From CAYJVP01 sp964373615 (GTDB lineage: Bacteria; Patescibacteriota; Patescibacteriia; UBA9934; GWF2-40-263), in NCBI GenBank assembly GCA_964373615.1, contig CAYJVP010000015.1, forward strand, positions 1 through 17,396: a stretch of 17,396 nt of DNA, given 5' to 3'. Positions 5,767 to 13,490 of this stretch are shown here, in pieces. Made by a program: the position numbers and the translations under genes. Positions within the stretch are counted from its first letter, which is position 1. Each line of letters starts with the position of its first letter. The notes under the pieces were generated by a model, which made no database searches, was not told where the DNA came from, and saw only the letters and a program-made list of their open reading frames with translations.

Positions 5767-6732
5767 TCAGGTCTTCAAAAACCGCCAGATCCGAGCGTCC
5801 GCACGGTATGTTTCCATCGCTTCGTCCATGCCGTACTTCGCGACAATGATCGTGTTGATACGATACTGGATATCCTCCGCTGCTTCGATCTGCTCGCTCA
5901 CCTGCACAATGCTGTACGCGTCCGGAAGCTCAATCACATCGCTCACGACATTGAGGGCAAGCCCCGGGACAACACTCTGCCATGCCTCGGGCATCTGCTC
6001 CTGCGTGAGATACCCCCATTCCCCACCAGCAATGTCGTCTTCCCCGTCCGTGGACGCAAACACATCGGCAAAGGCCTCGCCGGCACGAATGCGTGAGAGG
6101 TATGCCTCAATTCGACTCCGCGCCTCCGACTGCTGTGTGGCATCCGCGTACATCTGCTCCTGCACCTGCCCAGCCAGCACAATCGGCTCCATGATGTGTG
6201 ACACAAACGCCTCCTTGTCCCAACCTAAGCTCGCTTCAATCTCCTGAAAAAACGCGTCCTCTGAGCCACTCTGCTCGGACGCCGACGCCAAAAATGCGTC
6301 CACCTTGGCCTGGTCAAGAGCAATCCCCCGGTCAGCAGCCATCTGTTCGACAAGCACGCGATCGATCATCGCGTTTAAAATCTGTTCCTGAAGCAAGGCA
6401 AAATTTTCAATTTCCTGCTCTGCTCCGGCCTGTAGAAGATACCGCTCCAGCGCATCTTGCTCTTCAAAAAATGCACGAAAGGTGAGCACGCGCCCGTCAA
6501 CAACCGCGATGGGGTACGGGATTCTCGACGTGACGGAACGCACGAATGGATCCGTGGTCGGCAACAGATACACCGCCGCGCTGACAGACAGGGCAACGCC
6601 CAGGACCACGAGGGCCGCGATCCCCCCGATGAGAAAACGAAAAAAGCGCGGGTTCGGTACGCGCACGGCCGGAGCCACAGAGACGGATTCGACATCGGAC
6701 GGTTCAACGCTCGGATGCGGAAGATGTTCCAT
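5767..6732 (-). CDS. Membrane-anchored PpiC/SurA-like peptidyl-prolyl isomerase (foldase)
   Basis: Extracytoplasmic chaperone of the PrsA/SurA type, which helps exported proteins fold. It has 321 residues. A short cytoplasmic tail is followed by a membrane helix (about 33-57), a SurA-N-like helical region (about 75-190; AVVDGRVLTFRAFFEEQDAL, ILNAMIDRVLVEQMAADRGI) and a parvulin-like domain (about 208-295; AGEAFADVFAS, GGEWGYLTQEQMPEAW, VSDVIELPDAYSIVQV). No lipobox cysteine is seen, so it is anchored by the helix rather than lipidated. It overlaps the FtsB-like gene by 29 bases. A GAGG lies 12 bases before the ATG, a long spacing. Last gene of the murE-like operon. Confidence 0.88.
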   Translation of the reverse strand: MEHLPHPSVEPSDVESVSVAPAVRVPNPRFFRFLIGGIAALVVLGVALSVSAAVYLLPTTDPFVRSVTSRIPYPIAVVDGRVLTFRAFFEEQDALERYLLQAGAEQEIENFALLQEQILNAMIDRVLVEQMAADRGIALDQAKVDAFLASASEQSGSEDAFFQEIEASLGWDKEAFVSHIMEPIVLAGQVQEQMYADATQQSEARSRIEAYLSRIRAGEAFADVFASTDGEDDIAGGEWGYLTQEQMPEAWQSVVPGLALNVVSDVIELPDAYSIVQVSEQIEAAEDIQYRINTIIVAKYGMDEAMETYRADARIWRFLKT

Positions 6733-7201
6733 AAATTTTTATCGCCTCAAACTTGGGTTTGTCGAAGAAGTAATACCACCATTTCGTTTGGTTGGCAACG
6801 TCTGTGTACGTCTCACCCTCCTCGGACGCGGCGGCTGCCATGAGCGCCTGCGCTTGCTCCACGGCCGTGACGCCAGCGTCCATCGCCTGGCCAACGCCCC
6901 CCTCATCGACAACCACCACCTGTTCACCTGGTTTGCTGAGCCCAAGCTTCAATCTGGCCTCCCGCTCGATGAACGATTCGGTCTGGATCGCTTGCGCGAG
7001 TTCGGCCACCTCAAGATTGCGCGCCGCAAGCGTATCGGCCTGCGCCTGAAGCTCGTTGATTTCCCGTTGGATCGTGTAATTACGCGCGAACTCCTTTCCA
7101 AACGCGAGGACAAAGAAAAAGAGAATGATAACGTTCACCACGAAGAACATCCTCATCTCGAGCACGCGACGAAAAAAAGATTTGCGCGCTTCTCGGGGCA
7201 T
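6704..7201 (-). CDS. FtsB/DivIC-like septum formation initiator
   Basis: Small bitopic division protein. FtsB/DivIC proteins join FtsL and FtsQ/DivIB in the divisome and help activate septal wall synthesis. From ATG 7201 it has 165 residues: basic N-terminus, membrane helix (about 16-34), coiled coil (about 41-75; IQREINELQAQADTLAARN) and the family ending FIEREARLKLGLSKPGE (77-93). A C-terminal extension of about 65 residues, ending in WWYYFFDKPKFEAIKIYG, is longer than in typical FtsB. Start choice: ATG at 7201 lies one base after the stop of the upstream PH-domain gene (TGA-T-ATG); the longer reading from 7261 would overlap that gene by 59 bases. Confidence 0.85.
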   Translation of the reverse strand: MPREARKSFFRRVLEMRMFFVVNVIILFFFVLAFGKEFARNYTIQREINELQAQADTLAARNLEVAELAQAIQTESFIEREARLKLGLSKPGEQVVVVDEGGVGQAMDAGVTAVEQAQALMAAAASEEGETYTDVANQTKWWYYFFDKPKFEAIKIYGTSSASER

Positions 7202-7202
7202 A

Positions 7203-7838
7203 TCAGGAAGGTTTTTTGTATAACTCCTTCGTGGCCTCGTCGCGCTCCTTCTCACGAACATTCAAGACCAGCCGGTCGACCTCTTCGTCGCTCATCCTCT
7301 CTACCAACTCCTTGACCTTTCGCGCGCGCAAATTTTTTGGAACCGCTACGACCGCCTCCTTTCTCACGTCGTGGAGAAGGTCGTGATACTTCGCCGGGTG
7401 GCGCACGCGGCGCATTTCAATGTCCGCGGCGTTTCCCGCTGTTTTGATCGTGAGCGTGCCATAGCGAAAAACGGTTGGGAAGATTCCCTTGACGCGAAAG
7501 GTTACGTCTTGCACGTCGGCATACGCCACTTCAGAATACGTGCGGTCAAAAAATCCTCGCTGTTCTACGTCCACCACGCGCAGATCGGTCACGAGGAGAA
7601 CCGAGTGTTTCCAGATAAAAAATTTTCGCAGGGCGACCAGAAGGCCGGAAAGCGTCAACGCGAAAAAAATTGTCACCCCGAGTGGTCCTTGCCGAAACAG
7701 AGGAAAGAGAAAAAAGAACGGCGCCACGATCCACACGAAAAACAGCGCGAACCATGGAACGTACGCGACGCCGGCCTCGTGCAACGCGGCGAGCACCTGC
7801 TCGTCCGGTTTCAATTGAATACGTTTGTGCGCGTTCAT
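7203..7838 (-). CDS. Membrane protein with bacterial PH domain (YdbS/bPH2-like)
   Basis: A 211-residue protein with two membrane helices (about 24-48 and 52-71) followed by a bacterial PH-like domain (about 72-160), recognised from WKHSVLLVTDLRVVDVEQRGFFDRTYSEVAYADVQDV and YGTLTIKT. The charged C-terminal tail (about 160-211) is rich in Lys and Glu. Molecular function is not established for this family; membrane or cell-envelope roles have been proposed for relatives. It overlaps the murE-like stop by four bases (ATGA) and leads into the FtsB-like gene after one base, so it belongs to the envelope operon. Confidence 0.82.
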   Translation of the reverse strand: MNAHKRIQLKPDEQVLAALHEAGVAYVPWFALFFVWIVAPFFFLFPLFRQGPLGVTIFFALTLSGLLVALRKFFIWKHSVLLVTDLRVVDVEQRGFFDRTYSEVAYADVQDVTFRVKGIFPTVFRYGTLTIKTAGNAADIEMRRVRHPAKYHDLLHDVRKEAVVAVPKNLRARKVKELVERMSDEEVDRLVLNVREKERDEATKELYKKPS

Positions 7839-9130
7839 ACGCGATTCGGTCTTTGACGCAACGCCGCGCGAACCTCCGCGCGGTCATCCCAGGGAATTTT
7901 TTTGCCGCCGGAGACGGCCATGATCGGTTCGCACCCTTTACCCGTGATGAGCACAAGATCGCCATCTTGCGCCATCCCGATGGCTTGGACGATCGCCAGA
8001 CGCCGGTCAAGGATGCGGAAGAGATTCACCCCGTCCCTCTTTCCGGCTTGCGCGGCCGCATCGGCGACCTGGTTCATAATCTGTGTCGGGTCCTCATCGT
8101 ACGGATCCTCGTTGGTCGCAATCACGATGTCGTCCCGCTCTGCGGCCAACCGTCCCAAGACGGAGCGCCGTGACACGTCGCGACCGCCACCTGCGGACCC
8201 CACAATATGAATCAAACGCTTCCGTGGGAAGAGGGCAATGGCTTCGTACACCGTGTTTAAAGCAGCGGGCTCATACGCATAGTCAACGATGACGGTAAAG
8301 GGTTGCCCTTCTTCGATCGGCTCGAGACGTCCGGAAACGGGTTCAAGCCGTTCGACCGCCTCTTGCAAAAGCTTGAAGGACAGTCCAAGGGCGCGACCGG
8401 TGGTGATGGCGGCCAGCGCGTTCAAAAGGTTAAATCGACCAATGGGTTTCAGATGAAATGTATGCCCTTCCATCGAAAAAGTTGAGCATTGCGAGGTCAG
8501 CGTGGCGTCCTTTGACAGGGTGAACGCGTACCGACGGTCAGCGGGAAACGACGAAAAGTATGCGGCGTGCTCATCGTCTCCATTCACAATGGAAATCTTT
8601 GCCAGCAGCTCACCGTCGAAAACTTTTCGCGGCATGCGTGTCAAATGTTCGAACAACCGTCCCTTGGCACGCTTGTAGTTCTCAAACCCGCCGTGCGCTT
8701 CAATGTGCTCGGGGGTCAAATTCGTAAACACGGCCACATCATAGTTGACGCCCACATGGCGAAACTGGGCGATTCCTTGTGACGAGGTTTCGATGATGGC
8801 CGCACGACAGCCTGCGCGCACCATGTCGCGGAGGAGCTTCTGCGTCTGGAAACGACCAAGCATGGTCATTTTTTTGTTGTTCACCCATTCCCGATCTGCC
8901 ACCTTGAAACTTACGGTGGAGGTCCAACCCACGCGCCATCCGGCGTGTTCAAGGATCCTCCCAATAAACTGCACGGTCGTCGACTTGCCGTTGGTGCCGG
9001 TCACGCCGATCACCATGAGCTTCTCGGACGGATGGCCGTAAAAAAAAGCAGCCGCGTGCGCAAACGCGAGGTGATACAGCGAAACGGCGCGCTCTGGCGT
9101 GATACGCCGAAAAAAACGAAATAATGACAT
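7835..9130 (-). CDS. MurE-like Mur ligase without the N-terminal substrate domain
   Basis: ATP-dependent amino-acid ligase of the peptidoglycan pathway, most like MurE (adds the third stem residue to UDP-MurNAc-dipeptide). Motifs: P-loop GVTGTNGKST (42-51), the ETSSQG block (114-119), YKRAKGRLF with the position of the carbamoylated Lys (156), FNLLNALAA (233-241), DYAYEP (283-288, usually DYAHTP) and TGKGCEP (396-402). It has 431 residues; MurE usually has nearly 500, and only about 36 residues precede the central domain, so the UDP-binding domain is absent. The position of the DNPR (diaminopimelate) motif reads NEDPYDEDP (340-348), so the amino acid added is uncertain. It is the first gene of a four-gene operon. 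No clear Shine-Dalgarno sequence is visible. Confidence 0.85.
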   Translation of the reverse strand: MSLFRFFRRITPERAVSLYHLAFAHAAAFFYGHPSEKLMVIGVTGTNGKSTTVQFIGRILEHAGWRVGWTSTVSFKVADREWVNNKKMTMLGRFQTQKLLRDMVRAGCRAAIIETSSQGIAQFRHVGVNYDVAVFTNLTPEHIEAHGGFENYKRAKGRLFEHLTRMPRKVFDGELLAKISIVNGDDEHAAYFSSFPADRRYAFTLSKDATLTSQCSTFSMEGHTFHLKPIGRFNLLNALAAITTGRALGLSFKLLQEAVERLEPVSGRLEPIEEGQPFTVIVDYAYEPAALNTVYEAIALFPRKRLIHIVGSAGGGRDVSRRSVLGRLAAERDDIVIATNEDPYDEDPTQIMNQVADAAAQAGKRDGVNLFRILDRRLAIVQAIGMAQDGDLVLITGKGCEPIMAVSGGKKIPWDDRAEVRAALRQRPNRV

Positions 9131-9152
9131 GCGCGTGTGTTTACATTTTTAC

Positions 9153-9181
9153 AATTTATCAAAAATCAGGATGGTTGACAA
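9153..9181 (-). promoter_or_regulatory. Predicted promoter of the murE-like operon
   Basis: On the minus strand TTGTCA (9176-9181) and TAAATT (9153-9158) are 17 bases apart in an AT-rich gap just before the murE-like ATG. A separate promoter here means the operon does not depend on read-through from murD across the transposase. Confidence 0.45.
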
Positions 9182-9204
9182 TTTAGCTCATTTCCGCCAA
9201 AACC

Positions 9205-9248
9205 TCCGGAACCGGGTTCCGGAGTCCGGAACCGGGTTCCGGATTTTT
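9205..9248. repeat. Palindromic REP-like units at the 3' end of the transposase gene
   Basis: Two copies of the 20-base unit TCCGGAACCGGGTTCCGGAG lie in tandem; the second lacks the last G. Each is a near-perfect palindrome (TCCGGAACC-G-GGTTCCGGA). The second runs into TTTTT, so on the + strand it could also act as a terminator. The array ends four bases before the transposase stop codon. The same unit recurs at 9958. Confidence 0.85.
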
Positions 9249-9251
9249 GAG

Positions 9252-9935
9252 TCATGGATTGTCCGGATTAAAAACGTAGCGCCCGCTCCAAGAAAAAAGA
9301 AATTCCTCATATTCTTTTGAACTCGTAAACAACCTGCGGGCCATCTCAGGATCTACGACCGGCAACTCCTGCTCCTCTCCCTTATAAATCCTATGACTTG
9401 ACCACGGATACGCGTCGAGTTTCCGCGCCGCGAGCGGCCAGTCAATGACTTCTCCGTCTCTCCAGGGCAGACTGACAGTGTCCAGAGCATTCAGATGAAT
9501 GTAGCGCGGAACATGCTGAAAGTAAGCCTCATTGTCGATCCGGATAGCCTTATACCGGCCATCAAACAGCGGGCCCGAGCGATCATATCGAAGGTTGTGA
9601 TAGCGAGAATATCCGCCGCAAAGTTTCATCATGAATGCTGGAATGCCATCATCAATCGCTTGCTGCATAAAAAGATGGAAGTGGTTGGATAAAATGCAGA
9701 AGGCGAAAATTTTGACGAATGGTTGACGTTCATCAGCCAATACCTCATGAGACGCAAGTAGGTTCTCTTTCAGGTAAGGACTGCCTCCATGATGTTCATA
9801 ATTGGCATCATTAAAGAGATACAACGAGTTATAAAAGCGTTGAAAATCAATAGATGTATGGAAAATCTGAACGCGATCTACGCCACGATTGTAGACATGA
9901 TAATACTCGCCCAGCGCAAATGATTCACCGCGCAT
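9252..9935 (-). CDS. REP-associated tyrosine transposase (RAYT, Y1/HUH family)
   Basis: Single-strand DNA transposase-like protein of the IS200/IS605-related Y1 superfamily, RAYT branch. It has 227 residues, with YYHVYNRGV (11-19) as the first strand, the HUH metal-binding pair in SNHFHLF (His85, His87), the candidate catalytic tyrosines in GGYSRYHN (Tyr109, Tyr112) and the RAYT block RSGPLFDGRYKAIRID (119-134). RAYTs are usually single-copy genes associated with short palindromic repeats rather than self-moving insertion sequences. Here matching palindromes sit at both ends. The frame is intact with no missing motif. It splits murD from the murE-like gene. Its promoter would lie in or beside the repeat array and gap. 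Confidence 0.93.
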   Translation of the reverse strand: MRGESFALGEYYHVYNRGVDRVQIFHTSIDFQRFYNSLYLFNDANYEHHGGSPYLKENLLASHEVLADERQPFVKIFAFCILSNHFHLFMQQAIDDGIPAFMMKLCGGYSRYHNLRYDRSGPLFDGRYKAIRIDNEAYFQHVPRYIHLNALDTVSLPWRDGEVIDWPLAARKLDAYPWSSHRIYKGEEQELPVVDPEMARRLFTSSKEYEEFLFSWSGRYVFNPDNP

Positions 9936-9957
9936 AGAAGATGAAACCCTCAGCAGA

Positions 9958-10095
9958 TCCGGAACCGGGTTCCGGAGTCCGGAACCNNNNNNNNNNNNNN
10001 NNNNNNNNNNNNNNNNNNNNNNNNNNNNNNNNNNNNNNNNNNNNNNNNNNNNNNNNNNNNNNNNNNNNNNNNNNNNNNNNNNNNNNGGTTCCGGA
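9958..10095. repeat. Palindromic REP-like array spanning the sequence gap
   Basis: One full unit (9958-9977) and the first half of another (9978-9986) lead into the run of N. The right side resumes with the half unit GGTTCCGGA (10087-10095). The unit is the same as at 9205-9243. At least two units are therefore present, and the true number is hidden by the gap. It lies 22 bases upstream of the transposase start and 8 bases past the murD stop. Confidence 0.8.
9987..10086. other. Assembly gap (100 N)
   Basis: Exactly 100 undefined bases, the conventional scaffold-gap size, so the real length is unknown. Both edges are inside the palindromic repeat, which probably broke the assembly. The join between murD and the transposase rests on scaffolding. 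Confidence 0.99.
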
Positions 10096-10103
10096 TGTTG
10101 GCG

Positions 10104-11555
10104 TTAAAGCGCTTTCACGGCATCGACGAACTGCCCTCCCCGATCGTACTCGTTTTTGAACATCCCAAAGGACGCCGTACCAGGCGAAAGCAGCACCACA
10201 TCGCCGCTTTGCGCGACCTGTGAAGCCGCTTCCACGGCCTTCTTCATCGAATCAACCCGAACCGTCGAAACGGAATCGCCGATGGCGGAAGCAAATGCGT
10301 CTGTCGCATCCCCATCGAACAGCACGACAAATTTGCACGTGGCGCGAATCGCTTTCCCAAGCGTGTCAAACGACAAATTTTTCGACGCACCCCCGCACAG
10401 CAACACGACCTGCTTGGTTTGTCCAAACCGATCGAGCGCGGCAATCGTGCCGTCCGGCGAGGTGGCGGTCGTATCGTTGACATAGGCCACCCCCGCAAGC
10501 TCCCGCACGATCTCCTGCCGCCCTGGCAGACCAGCAAACGTCTTCAAGGTTTCACGGATCGCGTCGATCGGCACGCCGCCCAAGCGTGCCACACAGATCG
10601 CGGCAAGCGCGTTTTGAACGTTGTGGTCGCCCTGAAGCTTCATGTCGGTAACCGACAAAACGTTCTCCGTGTTTCCACGGTTGCGGAAGCACATCACCCC
10701 GGTGTCTACAAACGCGCCGTCTTCAGACGCAAGCGGCTGCAAGGAAAACCAGACCTTCTGTCCCCTGATGCGCTCGGCGATCCCTCGCACGAGGTCGTGA
10801 TCATGATTCAATACGGCGACTTGCTCAGACGTTTGGTGGCGAAACATCGCCTCTTTGGAAGAGGCATACGCCGCAAATGAACCGTAACGATTCAAGTGGT
10901 CCTCATAGACATTCGTTAACACCGCGATGTCCGGCGCGCGAGACACATTTTCAAGGCTGTCAATGAGCCAGGAAGAAAGCTCGAGCACGACCGGCACAGG
11001 CGCAGACTCTTGAAGGAGATCGTCGAGAAATTCAAGCGGCGAGACCGCGATGTTGCCGGCCACGACCGTTTTGGGATGGATGACGCGGAACATTTCCCCG
11101 GCAAGCGCGGTGGTGGTGGACTTGCCGCGTGTGCCGGTCACGGCGTATAGCGGAAACGGGCAATAGCGAAAAAAGAGGCTGATGTCGCTTTCAATGAGCA
11201 CGCCGTGTTCCCGCGCCAACTGCACAAATCTCGACTCGCGCGGCACGCCCGGATTTTGCACGACCAGATCCACGTCCGTAAAATCATCATCGCGGTGTTC
11301 GCCAAGCACAAACACGGGACTATAGATGTCGCGATTGGGAAACATCTCCCGATATTTTTCGTACCATCCCATGACCTCCAGAACGGATTCCTTGAGCTCC
11401 TCCTGGCTCTTCAAATCCGTAATGACGATCTGTGCGCCGTGGCGCATGAGCCATTTGGCCGCGCCGATCCCACTGCCCTGCTTGAAACGGCCAAGTCCCA
11501 TCACGGTCACGACCGCGTCCTGAAATTGTTTGATGTTGGAAACGTCCATAGCCAT
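10104..11555 (-). CDS. murD: UDP-N-acetylmuramoylalanine--D-glutamate ligase
   Basis: Adds D-glutamate to UDP-MurNAc-L-Ala in cytoplasmic peptidoglycan synthesis. From ATG 11555 it has 483 residues, with an N-terminal Rossmann-like domain (VTVMGLGRFKQGSGIGAAKW, NPGVPRES), the central ATPase domain with VTGTRGKSTTT as the P-loop (Arg replaces the usual Asn), EDHLNRYGSF followed by SSKEAMF with the carbamoyl-lysine position, and the C-terminal MurD signatures NDTTATSPDGT and LSPGTASFGMFKNEYDRG. Length is slightly above the usual 440-450. An in-frame start at 11594 would overlap the glycosyltransferase gene by 35 bases; 11555 or 11549 is more likely, following its stop by a few bases. No strong Shine-Dalgarno sequence. 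Last gene of the ATPase-led operon. Confidence 0.93.
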   Translation of the reverse strand: MAMDVSNIKQFQDAVVTVMGLGRFKQGSGIGAAKWLMRHGAQIVITDLKSQEELKESVLEVMGWYEKYREMFPNRDIYSPVFVLGEHRDDDFTDVDLVVQNPGVPRESRFVQLAREHGVLIESDISLFFRYCPFPLYAVTGTRGKSTTTALAGEMFRVIHPKTVVAGNIAVSPLEFLDDLLQESAPVPVVLELSSWLIDSLENVSRAPDIAVLTNVYEDHLNRYGSFAAYASSKEAMFRHQTSEQVAVLNHDHDLVRGIAERIRGQKVWFSLQPLASEDGAFVDTGVMCFRNRGNTENVLSVTDMKLQGDHNVQNALAAICVARLGGVPIDAIRETLKTFAGLPGRQEIVRELAGVAYVNDTTATSPDGTIAALDRFGQTKQVVLLCGGASKNLSFDTLGKAIRATCKFVVLFDGDATDAFASAIGDSVSTVRVDSMKKAVEAASQVAQSGDVVLLSPGTASFGMFKNEYDRGGQFVDAVKAL

Positions 11556-11559
11556 ACCA

Positions 11560-12228
11560 TTAAAACTGCTTAAATAAATGCGCAACCCGAACAACGATCA
11601 TTGCCTTCAACACTTGCGCAAACATCCGTACGTATTCCCCAAACGCTTTTTTCATCCCGACCTTCTCGTATTTGTGCCGAATCATGAGGCCGGGCATGAC
11701 GACCGTGCCGTAGCGGAGCTTGCGAGAACGGCAGGAATAGTTCAGCGCGGCCTCGACCATGAACCCCTGGACGAACTCTGGCGGGATGCGTTCGATCACC
11801 TCGCGCCGGAGCGCACGCTCCCCGCTGATCAAGGGAAGGCGCCTGGAAAGACGCGTGCGCCACGGACCCCGATCGCGCAGGCCAACGTTCATGGCTTTCG
11901 CGCCGGAAAGCACAGGCAGCATGAGCCGCTCCACATGGTCAGGAGTGAGACCTTTCAGATCGGCGTCAAAAAACGCGATGATGGGTACGTCCGTGTGCGT
12001 GATGCCGTGCAACATAGCGGCTCCTTTCCCTCCACGACGTGGGAGTTCGTGCACAAGATGCGCGCCAGCGCCTCTTGCGATCTCGGCGGTGTGATCCGTG
12101 GAGCCGTCCGAAATGACGATGACCTCGTCCACGAGTGGAGAGGCGGCCACCGCGGCAACGACCTCGCCGATCGTCGCTTCTTCGTTGTAGGCGGGGATGA
12201 TCGCCGCCGTGCGTGAACGATGCGGCAC
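11560..12228 (-). CDS. Family 2 glycosyltransferase (GT-A, dolichol-phosphate-mannose-synthase-like)
   Basis: Transfers a sugar from a nucleotide donor, probably to a lipid carrier or envelope glycan; donor and acceptor are unknown. It has 222 residues: AAIIPAYNEEATIGEVV (8-24), VIVISDGSTDHT (36-47), GGKGAAMLHG (66-75) and the metal-binding DXD-type motif FFDADLKG (86-93), then ISGERALRREVIERIP, which matches the acceptor loop of GT2 enzymes. A single hydrophobic stretch near the C-terminus (MFAQVLKAMIVVRVAHLF) could be an amphipathic membrane anchor. It follows the unknown gene after three bases and ends five bases before murD. Confidence 0.88.
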   Translation of the reverse strand: MPHRSRTAAIIPAYNEEATIGEVVAAVAASPLVDEVIVISDGSTDHTAEIARGAGAHLVHELPRRGGKGAAMLHGITHTDVPIIAFFDADLKGLTPDHVERLMLPVLSGAKAMNVGLRDRGPWRTRLSRRLPLISGERALRREVIERIPPEFVQGFMVEAALNYSCRSRKLRYGTVVMPGLMIRHKYEKVGMKKAFGEYVRMFAQVLKAMIVVRVAHLFKQF

Positions 12229-12231
12229 AGA

Positions 12232-12912
12232 CTATGCGCGACGTGAATGAAAACGCCGGCGCCTCTCCACCTCCGCGCGTTGGCGCTCGATGAGACAGCG
12301 GAGCTCGGCGCCTTCCACAAGATGCCCGCGCGCACGATGCCACAGAGCTCCTCGACGGTGAAGAAACGCACGGAAAGATTCGAGAGAGCGATCCAGGTAC
12401 AGAAGCGCGAGGGTAAACTCCCTCCCTGCCAACTCCCAGGCGAGGGGATCCTCTCCCTGCTCCTCCTCTCGTGCCAGGGCGATTTTCGCCGGAACCAAAC
12501 ACACGTTTACGCGTAGGCGGAAAAGATCACGATCTTTGTGACGCAAATGTTCATACGTATGACCAGACCACGCAAACAACGCATCAGCCCAACGCCGCGC
12601 GCGCAGATAAAGCGGATCGCGTCCGTGGCCATCGTGAAGCATGTCCCGGATGGGACGCGTGTCATCGAGCCAGCAGGTGAGGTGGTCATGATGGGACGCG
12701 ACGAGGTCATGGGCCCCGACCGCCTCTTCCCACAGCTCATCGTTGGCTTCTTCGCTTTGCATCTGCTCTTCGATCACCTCATCTTCCATCGCGTGCGTGA
12801 CCGTATCCATCTTTCCTCCTTCGTGGCGCAGAAAAATCGCATCGACCTTCTCTTCAAGCAGGTCGAGATCATCGCGAAAGTAGAACCATGGGGAACGATG
12901 AGCATCCATCAT
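12232..12912 (-). CDS. Uncharacterised helical protein coupled to the translin-family gene
   Basis: I do not recognise this 226-residue protein. It is strongly charged and appears all-helical, with no signal peptide or membrane helix. The first third is acidic (MEDEVIEEQMQSEEANDELWEEAV), the middle contains many His, Trp and Arg (LYLRARRWADALFAWSGHTYEHLRHKDRDLFRLRVNV shows a regular helical pattern), and the last 25 residues are very basic (ERRRRFHSRRA), suggesting nucleic-acid or acidic-surface contact. Its ATG overlaps the translin-family stop by four bases (ATGA), the tightest coupling in this operon, so the two may act together. Overlap, length and clean frame make it a real gene; function is open. 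Confidence 0.75.
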   Translation of the reverse strand: MMDAHRSPWFYFRDDLDLLEEKVDAIFLRHEGGKMDTVTHAMEDEVIEEQMQSEEANDELWEEAVGAHDLVASHHDHLTCWLDDTRPIRDMLHDGHGRDPLYLRARRWADALFAWSGHTYEHLRHKDRDLFRLRVNVCLVPAKIALAREEEQGEDPLAWELAGREFTLALLYLDRSLESFRAFLHRRGALWHRARGHLVEGAELRCLIERQRAEVERRRRFHSRRA

Positions 12913-13490
12913 ACAGGCGGCCGTTTGATGCTGATGTCGTAGAGAATCTCTTCAAGCGAACGCAGATTCTTTTTTGCTTGATCAAACTTCTGACGCAGAT
13001 ATCCGGTCAGGTCCATTTCAAGCAGGAACCCCACCACCATTTCGACGGTCTCGTGAGCGCGCGCGACGTTCTTAAAATGGCCGCGCGTGGCCTCGGCAAT
13101 GGCATAACGAACGATCTCGCCCGTTGCGTCCGACAAAGCTCCTAAAAAAATGTGCGACTCCATCATGCGACCTTCCCCTTTGGTAAATCGTCCGTGCGTG
13201 ACGTACTGCGAAAACAACACGGCCTCCGCATACTCCTCGAGCGCCGCGCGATACGAACCCTCTTCCTCAAGCTCGGGAAAACGCCGTGTCTTCGCGGCAA
13301 CCGTCGTAAGAAGCGCGGAGGCTTCGCGAAGCAAACGCCCCGCCTCGCGCGCATCGCCCCGATGCAACGCAAAAATGGCGCGTTTCGCGCGACTTTGCGC
13401 TTCGCTCGAAGCGTGGATGAGCAGACGTCGCTCACGCTGTAGATTTGCGTAACGTTTTCTCAGGGTTTGAAAAAATGAGGGGACATTCAC
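12909..13490 (-). CDS. Translin/TRAX-family protein
   Basis: Predicted single-stranded nucleic-acid binding or RNase protein of the translin family. From GTG 13490 it has 193 residues, close to archaeal translin-like proteins. It matches the family along its length: RRLLIHASSEAQSRAKRAIFALHRGD (N-terminal helices), the EEYAEA motif (Glu86, Glu89), FLGALSDATGEIVRY (Asp121, Glu125) and the C-terminal LRQKFDQAKKNLRSLEEILYDI. In TRAX, the catalytic subunit of the C3PO nuclease, the equivalent E-x-x-E and D of GxxDLTGE are the active-site acids, so activity is plausible by inference. Start: GTG overlaps the ATPase stop (GTGA); an in-frame ATG at 13544 adds 18 residues inside the ATPase gene. Family call is from pattern, without a search. 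Confidence 0.75.
   Translation of the reverse strand: MNVPSFFQTLRKRYANLQRERRLLIHASSEAQSRAKRAIFALHRGDAREAGRLLREASALLTTVAAKTRRFPELEEEGSYRAALEEYAEAVLFSQYVTHGRFTKGEGRMMESHIFLGALSDATGEIVRYAIAEATRGHFKNVARAHETVEMVVGFLLEMDLTGYLRQKFDQAKKNLRSLEEILYDISIKRPPV

Noticed and set aside
9205..10095. CRISPR array
   Set aside because: The repeated units are directly adjacent 20-base palindromes without unique spacers, and no cas adaptation or effector gene is present. The PaaX/Cas2-like gene is far away and has a regulator-type N-terminus.
9941..10159. + strand frame spanning the N run
   Set aside because: Its middle is undefined sequence and its ends are the palindromic repeats and the antisense of the murD 3' end.
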